The notes under the pieces: model-generated
Told to the model about the DNA's origin: nothing
Databases searched by the model: none
The model's input: only the letters and a program-made list of their open reading frames with translations
Shown: one piece after another, positions 58,311-64,000 of the stretch
Position numbering within the stretch: the first letter of the stretch is position 1
Layout: the number at the start of each line of letters is the position of its first letter
Assembly (NCBI GenBank): GCA_964586145.1
Contig: CAZPHH010000014.1
Location: 4,027 to 68,026, forward strand
Source of the DNA: JAFGJQ01 sp964586145
GTDB lineage: Bacteria; Planctomycetota; Phycisphaerae; UBA1845
DNA length: 64,000 nt
Direction: 5' to 3'
Made by a program: the position numbers and the translations under genes

Positions 58311-60779
58311 TCAGCGGAACGCCGGACGCCTGCACACTTCGGCAAGGTAGACGTGGAGGCTTTCGTGCGGCGAGGGGCGCTGCGAAATCTCGACGGACCG
58401 CTTCAGGGCCGTCAGCGCCCGGTCCGTCTGCCCGAGCAACTCGAAGGCGCGCGCCTTCTGTTCCCACCCCTCGGCCTCCATGCGGTGGTTGTCGTGGCGG
58501 CGGGCCAGGTCGATGCGCTGGTCGATGGCGGCCAGCGCCGCCTCCGGGCGATCGGTCAGCAGGTGCATCTCGGCCATGTATTCGTAGACCAGGGTCAGGC
58601 CGTTCCAGAAGCTCGTGCCCTGGAGCGTGGCCAACGCCGCGTCGAAACGCTCCGCCGCCTGGATGAAATCACCCACCAGGCAGGCGCAACGTCCGAGGTT
58701 CATCTGCGAGATGCCCACGTTCACGCGGTCGCCGATCTCCTCCGCCAGGGCCAACGCCCGGCGGTAGTACTCGGAGGCTTCCGCATAACGCTCGAGTTTG
58801 AGCAACACGGTGCCCATCCCGTTGTACGGCCACTGCAAGGACACGAGGTCCGCGAACTGCTTGCTGATGGCGATGGACTCGGCGAAAACCGCCTCCGCCT
58901 CCTCGAGGCGGTCCAGGCGCATCAGGGCAAAGCCCAGGTTGCCCAGGATCTTGGCCGCCTCGCCGTGCAGGCTCAGGTCTCGCAGAATCTGCCGGGCCCG
59001 GTCGAGAAACTCGTACGCCAGCGAGTACTCGCCCTTGTAGTAATACATCACGCCGATGTTGCTGAGCGCCTCGGCCAGGCGAGGCTGGTCATCCAGCTCG
59101 CGCGCCAGGCGCTCCTGCCGCTGGTGGTGCTCGACGGCCCGGTCATACTCGCCGAGCCGGGCGTAGCAGGCGCCGATCACGCTGATTGGCTCCAGGTAGG
59201 CCGGGTCAATGGTCAGCGCCTCGTGCGCCAGATCAATCGCCGCCTGGTACTTTGCATCCGCAAACGCGCGGCGACCCCGGATGAGCTTTTCCATGGCCTC
59301 CAGGCTTTCCGTCCCGCCGATGGACGCGCGGCGGCGGCGCGGCGACAGCGTCCGGCCGATCAACTCGATCAGCTTGTCGCCGAGCTGGTCCTCCAGGGCA
59401 AACAGGTCCTCCAGCGGCCCCGAAACGGTCCCCACGTGCTGGGAACTCTCCGATTCTCCGGAAAGCAGATTGGCCGTGATGCGCAGGTTCGCCCCGACGC
59501 GCTGCACCGTACCCAGCACGACGGAACCCGCTCCCACCTTGCGGGCCACGTTCAGGATGGCCCGGTTCTCCGCGACGGCCGAACCCTCGGCCGCCAGCAT
59601 CCGGGAAAACGTGTTTCGATCGGCCAGATGAAGCCCCTCGAGCTGGGCCAGACGGTTGGCCAGGCACTCCGCGATGGCCTCGCCGATCCAGTCGTCATCT
59701 GGGCGGGCGGTCAGGTTGCGAAACGTCTGAACAGTCACGCCGGCGGGTCGCTCGCCGCCGGGCCGCGACAGCCTCGACTGGTCCTCGCCGGCCCGCAGGG
59801 CCTCGACCAAAACGGCCGACGACGCGTATCGATGGTCCGGGCGTTTGGCCAGGCACGTCTCCACCACGTAGCGCAGCCACGGCGGGACGGCTCGGGCCAC
59901 TTCCTCCGGCCACGTCACGGGGGCCCGCCGGTGCTTCTGGGCAACGTCCAGTACGCCCGTACCCTCGAACGGCGGCCGGCCGACCAGAAGAAAGAAGAGG
60001 GCCCCGCCCAGGGCATAGACGTCGGCCTGCGGCGTCAGGTCGGACGCGCCGTCGAATTGCTCCGGGGCCATGAAGTTGGGCGTGCCCAACACCTGGCCCA
60101 CGCGGGTCACGCCCGGGTCCGACTCCGCCCCCGGCACCTTGACCAGCCCCAGGTCCATGATTTTCACCATGCCGTCCGGACGAAGCATCAGGTTGCTGGG
60201 CTTGATGTCGCGGTGGATCAGTCCGGCGTCGTGGATGGCCGCCAGCCCGGAGGCGACCTGGATGCCGATGTCCACCGCCTGCGCCCACGAGAGACGGCCC
60301 GCCGCCTGCACGATGTCGCGCAGGTTCTGTCCCTCCACGTACTCCATGACGAAGTACCATTGCCCCTCGGCACGGTCACAGTCGAACACGCGGGCCACGT
60401 TCGGGTGATTCACGTATACGCCAGCGCGGGCTTCGTTCTTCAGGCGAGTGACGGCCACCTCCAGCATGGACTCGTCCACCGGCTTGAGCACCTTCACCAC
60501 GCAGAGGTGGTCCAGGTGCCGGTCCCGGGCAAGAACCAACCGGCCTTGGGCGCCGGCGCCGAGTGGTCGGATGATCTCGTAGCGGTCCAGACGCAGCACG
60601 CTCGCCGCGTCCACCACCGTGTCGCCGGCGGAGGGCACGCCGGGCAGATCGATATCCGCGAGGGCTTTCGATGGCAGGGGGAAGATGAACCCACACGTTC
60701 GGCAACGCCGCGCGATGCCGTCCACGCGATCGGCCGTTTGCGCGTCGGACGCGCAATGCGGGCATTCCTCTCGGGCCAT
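58311..60779 (-). CDS. Ser/Thr protein kinase with N-terminal zinc ribbon and C-terminal TPR array
   Basis: ATG 60779 begins at the zinc ribbon (CPHC at 6-9, CRTC at 26-29). The kinase domain (67-330) has GAGAQGRLVL, CVVKVLK (Lys96), IHRDIKPSN (Asp191), DLG (209-211, replacing DFG), GTPNFMAPEQ and ADVYALGGA. A middle domain (about 345-500) beginning VTVQTFRNLTARPDDDWIGE resembles the FlgO/TolB-N type domain found in adenylate cyclase-like and SARP-linked proteins. Residues about 515-815 form ten or so TPR units. It has no membrane helix. It has 822 residues and is likely a cytosolic signalling hub that recruits partners through TPRs. Confidence 0.9.
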   Translation of the reverse strand: MAREECPHCASDAQTADRVDGIARRCRTCGFIFPLPSKALADIDLPGVPSAGDTVVDAASVLRLDRYEIIRPLGAGAQGRLVLARDRHLDHLCVVKVLKPVDESMLEVAVTRLKNEARAGVYVNHPNVARVFDCDRAEGQWYFVMEYVEGQNLRDIVQAAGRLSWAQAVDIGIQVASGLAAIHDAGLIHRDIKPSNLMLRPDGMVKIMDLGLVKVPGAESDPGVTRVGQVLGTPNFMAPEQFDGASDLTPQADVYALGGALFFLLVGRPPFEGTGVLDVAQKHRRAPVTWPEEVARAVPPWLRYVVETCLAKRPDHRYASSAVLVEALRAGEDQSRLSRPGGERPAGVTVQTFRNLTARPDDDWIGEAIAECLANRLAQLEGLHLADRNTFSRMLAAEGSAVAENRAILNVARKVGAGSVVLGTVQRVGANLRITANLLSGESESSQHVGTVSGPLEDLFALEDQLGDKLIELIGRTLSPRRRRASIGGTESLEAMEKLIRGRRAFADAKYQAAIDLAHEALTIDPAYLEPISVIGACYARLGEYDRAVEHHQRQERLARELDDQPRLAEALSNIGVMYYYKGEYSLAYEFLDRARQILRDLSLHGEAAKILGNLGFALMRLDRLEEAEAVFAESIAISKQFADLVSLQWPYNGMGTVLLKLERYAEASEYYRRALALAEEIGDRVNVGISQMNLGRCACLVGDFIQAAERFDAALATLQGTSFWNGLTLVYEYMAEMHLLTDRPEAALAAIDQRIDLARRHDNHRMEAEGWEQKARAFELLGQTDRALTALKRSVEISQRPSPHESLHVYLAEVCRRPAFR

Positions 60780-61195
60780 CCGGGTGGAACGGAGACTCCA
60801 CGCCGAGTCCGCGTAGGAGGCTCGCAGTGATGTATGGCCTGACAACACGACAGGCTCTCCCGCACCCATGCCGCTGAAGGGGCGAACGCGCAGCGGCACC
60901 AGCGAATTGTACCACGACTGTACGGGTCGCGAAAGCGGAAAACGCCAAACGGGCTACAGATAACCTTCGCTTTAATAAGAAATTACGACTGCACTTGATC
61001 TCGGCGGAAACTACGGCATTTGCCTGACCGTCCGCCCCGACGACCGCGCCAAGTTGCCACGTTGGACGCACCACGACGTTCTCTGCATCCCCCCTCTTTC
61101 CCACGATGAACAGCCGACTCGCCCCTGCTTGACTGGCCCGGAACGCGGTCCTACAGTCCGCGCCGGTTCGGGTACCTCTCAGGGGATCGCGATCG
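60780..61195. other. Divergent promoter region between kinase and polA
   Basis: 416 bp with an AT-richer patch (about 60955-61000, CTTTAATAAGAAATT). It should hold promoters for both genes. No convincing -35/-10 pair or gene was found. Confidence 0.5.
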
Positions 61196-63910
61196 ATGCC
61201 GAAATCCTTCTACATCATCGACGGGCATTACCAGATTCACCGGTCGTACCACGCGCCCTTTCGACAGCTCAACAGCCCGTCCGGCGAGCCGACAAGGGCG
61301 ACCCACACGTTCTGCCAATCGTTGTTCAACCTGATCCGCACGCGGCGGCCGGATTACCTGGCCATGGTGCTGGATGTCAGCGACCGCACCGTGTTCCGTT
61401 GTGAACTCTACCCGGAGTACAAGGCGAATCGGGAGCCGCCGCCGGAAGACCTGCCGCTGCAGGCGGACCGCATCATCCAGATCGTGCAGGCGATGGACAT
61501 TCCTGTTTATCGCAAGGAGGGTTTCGAGGCGGACGACCTGCTGGCCACCATCGCCCACCGGCTCGCGAACGAGGATGTGGAGCTGTACCTGGTCAGCCGC
61601 GACAAGGACCTGGACCAGCTCATCTCGGACCGCGTCTTTCTCTTCGACCCCATGAAGGACCAAGTGCTCGATCGCGGCAAACTGATGGAGACCAAGGGCT
61701 ACGCGCCAGAGCAGGCCGTGGACATCCAGACGCTCAGCGGCGATCCCACGGACAACGTGCCCGGCGTGGTGGGCATCGGCCCCAAAACCGCCGCGAAGCT
61801 GGTTGCGAAATACGGATCGGCCCGGGCCGTCCTGGACCATGCCACGGAGCTGACACCCAAGCAGTGCGAAAACGTCCTGGCGTTCGCGGACCAGATGCCC
61901 ATCACCCGGCAACTCGTGACTCTGCGGCGCGACGTGCCGCTCGACTTTGCCTTGCGCGACTGCCGCTTCACCGGCGTACCCGTCCAGGCCGTCCGCCCGA
62001 TCTTTGAGGAACTCGGCTTCAACCGGCTCATGGATCAACTCCACGGACTGGGCGCCGCCGAGGAGGGCCTCCTTCCTGCCGTCCCCACCGCGACGTCAAC
62101 GACAGCAGGCCTTCAGTACCACCTCGTGGACAACGAGGAATCACTGCAAGCCCTCGCAACGGAACTGGAACAACAACCGTCCTTCGCGTTTGACACCGAA
62201 ACCACCGGGCTGAACCCGGTCGGATCGGCTCTGGTGGGGCTCTCGTTCGCGTGGCGGGCCGGCGAGGCCTGGTACGTCCCCGTGCGGGCGGCCTCGGGGG
62301 ACACCATTCCGCTCGCTCGCGTGGTGGAGGTCCTCGGCCCGCCGCTGCGAAACCCGGGCATCCGCAAGTGCGGGCAGAACATGAAATACGACCTCGTCGT
62401 CCTGCGGCAGGCGGGCCTCGAGGTTGGCGGCGTTGATTTTGACACGATGATCGCGTCCGCTCTGCTGAACCCCGACCGCTCGTCGCACGGGCTGGACGCG
62501 CTGGCCCTGGACCTGTGCGGCCACCGCAAAATCCCCACCCGGGAACTGCTGGGCTCGGGCCGGAACGAGATCACGATGGACCAGGTGGACACCCGGCGGG
62601 TGTGCGAATACGCATGTGAAGACGCGGACTTCACCTGGCGAATCAAGGAAATCCTGGAGTCGCAGATTGAGTCGAGCACGGTGCGATCCCTTTTCCGCGA
62701 CACCGAGATGCCGCTTGTCGAAGTGCTTACGGACATGGAGTGCAACGGCATCGCCCTGGACACCGCGATTCTGACCGAGATGAGCGGAACGCTGGCCGGC
62801 CGCATGACGGAGCTCGCCCGGCAGATCGAGGACGCGGCCGGACATCCGTTCAACATCGATTCGACAAAGCAACTGGCCGAGGTGCTGTTTGACGAGCAGG
62901 GCCTCAAGCCCGTCCGCCGCACCAAGACGGGGCGGAGCACGGACGCGGCCACGCTGGAAGCGCTGCGCGAACAGTACGACAACCCGATCCCGGCCCTTGT
63001 GCTGGAGTACCGCGAGCTGGCCAAGCTGAAAGGCACCTACGTCGACCCTCTGCCGGGCATGATCGTGCCGAGAACCGGCCGGCTCCACGCCAGCTTCCAC
63101 CAGACGGGCGCCATCACAGGGCGGCTGTCCTCGAGCGACCCGAATCTGCAGAACATCCCGGTCCGCACCGAGATCGGCCGGCGGATTCGCGGGGCGTTCG
63201 TGGCCGGCCGGCCGGATCACGTGTTGTTGACGGCCGACTACTCGCAGATCGAGCTGCGCGTCCTCGCCCACTTCTGCCAGGACCAGGCGCTGCTGGAGGC
63301 GTTCCGCACCGGCCAGGACATCCACACGTTTGTCGCAGCCCAGATACAGGGCGTGACGGTGGACCAGGTCACCCGGGAGCAACGCGGGGCGGCCAAGGCG
63401 GTGAACTTCGGAATCATCTACGGCCAGACGCCGTTCGGCCTCTCCAAGGCGTTGGGCATTCCGCAGGCCCAGGCCAAGGCCTTCATCGACATGTACTTCA
63501 TGCGGTACCCGGGCATCCGGCTGTTCATCGACGGGACGATCGCCGAGGCGCAGCGGCAGGGCTACGTGCAGACGCTGCTGGGCCGGCGGCGCCCGGTGCC
63601 GGAACTGGGTTCCCGGAACCCGCAGCAGCGGGCCCTGGGCGAGCGCATCGCCGTTAACACGGTCATCCAGGGCTCGGCGGCCGACCTGATCAAGCGGGCC
63701 ATGGTAGACATCCACCGGGAGTTGCACAGCGGCGGTCATCCGTCGCGCATGCTGCTCCAGGTCCATGACGAACTGGTTTTCGAGACACCACGGGACGCGG
63801 TCGAAACGGAGGCGGAGATGATCCGCACCCGGATGACCGGCGCTCTGCCGCTTGATGTACCCCTCACCGTGGACCTAAACTGGGGTGCCAACTGGCTGGA
63901 GAGCAAGTAG
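61196..63910 (+). CDS. polA: DNA polymerase I
   Basis: The 904-residue product has all three domains. The 5' nuclease (1-290) starts SFYIIDGHYQIHRSYHAPF and includes EGFEADDLLATIAH, YLVSRDKDLDQL and SGDPTDNVPGVVGIGPKTA. The 3'-5' exonuclease (about 305-500) keeps its acids (FDTETTGL with Asp333/Glu335; NMKYDLV; YACEDADFT). The polymerase domain (500-904) has TGRLSSSDPNLQNIPVR, motif A DYSQIELR (Asp681), the O-helix RGAAKAVNFGIIYGQTPFGL, and motif C QVHDELV (Asp858). It therefore proofreads, removes primers and fills gaps. A short repeat array follows the stop. Confidence 0.97.
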   Translation: MPKSFYIIDGHYQIHRSYHAPFRQLNSPSGEPTRATHTFCQSLFNLIRTRRPDYLAMVLDVSDRTVFRCELYPEYKANREPPPEDLPLQADRIIQIVQAMDIPVYRKEGFEADDLLATIAHRLANEDVELYLVSRDKDLDQLISDRVFLFDPMKDQVLDRGKLMETKGYAPEQAVDIQTLSGDPTDNVPGVVGIGPKTAAKLVAKYGSARAVLDHATELTPKQCENVLAFADQMPITRQLVTLRRDVPLDFALRDCRFTGVPVQAVRPIFEELGFNRLMDQLHGLGAAEEGLLPAVPTATSTTAGLQYHLVDNEESLQALATELEQQPSFAFDTETTGLNPVGSALVGLSFAWRAGEAWYVPVRAASGDTIPLARVVEVLGPPLRNPGIRKCGQNMKYDLVVLRQAGLEVGGVDFDTMIASALLNPDRSSHGLDALALDLCGHRKIPTRELLGSGRNEITMDQVDTRRVCEYACEDADFTWRIKEILESQIESSTVRSLFRDTEMPLVEVLTDMECNGIALDTAILTEMSGTLAGRMTELARQIEDAAGHPFNIDSTKQLAEVLFDEQGLKPVRRTKTGRSTDAATLEALREQYDNPIPALVLEYRELAKLKGTYVDPLPGMIVPRTGRLHASFHQTGAITGRLSSSDPNLQNIPVRTEIGRRIRGAFVAGRPDHVLLTADYSQIELRVLAHFCQDQALLEAFRTGQDIHTFVAAQIQGVTVDQVTREQRGAAKAVNFGIIYGQTPFGLSKALGIPQAQAKAFIDMYFMRYPGIRLFIDGTIAEAQRQGYVQTLLGRRRPVPELGSRNPQQRALGERIAVNTVIQGSAADLIKRAMVDIHRELHSGGHPSRMLLQVHDELVFETPRDAVETEAEMIRTRMTGALPLDVPLTVDLNWGANWLESK

Positions 63911-63919
63911 GCATCCGCG

Positions 63920-64000
63920 GCAGGATCGGCCCTTTCGCGGGATCGGCGCCCCTTGTGGAACCGGCTCTTTCGTGGGACCGGCTCTTTCGTGGGACCGGCT
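63920..64000 (+). repeat. Tandem array of a 17-nt repeat continuing past the window end
   Basis: Immediately after polA five head-to-tail units appear: 63920-63936 and 63937-63954 (diverged, the latter 18 nt), 63955-63971 GTGGAACCGGCTCTTTC, 63972-63988 GTGGGACCGGCTCTTTC, and 63989-64000 (cut by the window). Units become more alike toward the edge. The core GTGGGACCGGCT is also found on the opposite strand at 31441-31510. Confidence 0.85.

Noticed and set aside
58353..60830. An 825-codon plus-strand frame antisense to the kinase/TPR gene
   Set aside because: No start signal or domain; the opposite strand encodes an unmistakable kinase and TPR protein.
1..64000. tRNA, rRNA, tmRNA, RNase P RNA, riboswitches and CRISPR arrays
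   Set aside because: No GTTCRANYC-bearing cloverleaf, rRNA-like stretch or regularly spaced direct repeat with spacers was noticed on reading; a covariance-model search was not possible.
1..64000. Mobile elements or prophage
   Set aside because: No transposase, integrase, capsid or terminase motif in any frame; only short palindromic repeats and two gene remnants were found.

Overview
The window is 64 kb of GC-rich bacterial chromosome, most likely from a member of the Planctomycetota (possibly Phycisphaerae or a relative). That is inferred from the gene mix: two PEP-CTERM proteins, a DUF1559-type pseudopilin, three Hanks-type Ser/Thr kinases with unusual accessory regions, ECF-like sigma factors, a thrombospondin type 3 repeat protein, a dockerin-like protein, a small Hc1-like basic protein and many lipoproteins. 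lpxB indicates a lipid A outer membrane. A run of exactly 100 Ns at 56723-56822 shows a scaffolded draft or metagenome assembly. No rRNA, tRNA, CRISPR array, prophage or intact insertion sequence was seen.

Layout. 1-10.9 kb: a secreted endonuclease/phosphatase-family protein cut by the window edge, sucD with a downstream lipoprotein, a PEP-CTERM protein, a SOUL-family lipoprotein, a ParA-VanZ pair, and a 958-residue surface protein with five TSP3 repeats and its own C-terminal anchor. 11-18.7 kb: a divergent RNase HII-like protein, a STAS protein, then a central-carbon run gap-pgk-rpe, a degenerate histidine-phosphatase-fold protein, accD, and a peptidoglycan-recognition-like protein. 18.7-26 kb: cell-surface proteins (dockerin-like, pseudopilin, coiled coil), a sigma factor and a lipoprotein. 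26-33.7 kb: an accessory-looking segment with a transmembrane kinase, decayed fragments (a Fic-like C-terminus and a second copy of the kinase tail), a C-type lectin with PEP-CTERM, an ECF sigma factor, a second kinase and a phosphoesterase.

33.9-45.9 kb: cysK, then the translation operon rpsB-tsf-pyrH, lpxB, a tRNA-binding protein, a DUF4139 protein, an FG-GAP lipoprotein and an HD-GYP response regulator. 46-58.2 kb: a TPR lipoprotein, surE, a tandem FHA protein, a FabZ-like dehydratase, an Hc1-like protein, a TPR protein overlapping holA, a lipoprotein, a DUF2203 protein, a small membrane gene interrupted by an in-frame TGA, a MazG-like protein and an alpha/beta hydrolase on either side of the gap, and a zinc-ribbon membrane protein. 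58.3-64 kb: a zinc-ribbon/kinase/TPR protein and polA, followed by a short tandem array of a 17-nt repeat related to repeats near 31.4 kb.

The housekeeping genes form ordinary small operons. The accessory genes centre on signalling (kinases, FHA, STAS, sigma factors, HD-GYP) and on exported proteins. The items most worth a second look are the in-frame TGA gene, the pseudo-phosphatase in the glycolytic run, the Fic and kinase-tail remnants, a nested palindrome at 42.3 kb, and the repeat family shared by 31.4 and 63.9 kb. No complete, clearly new multi-gene system was found.
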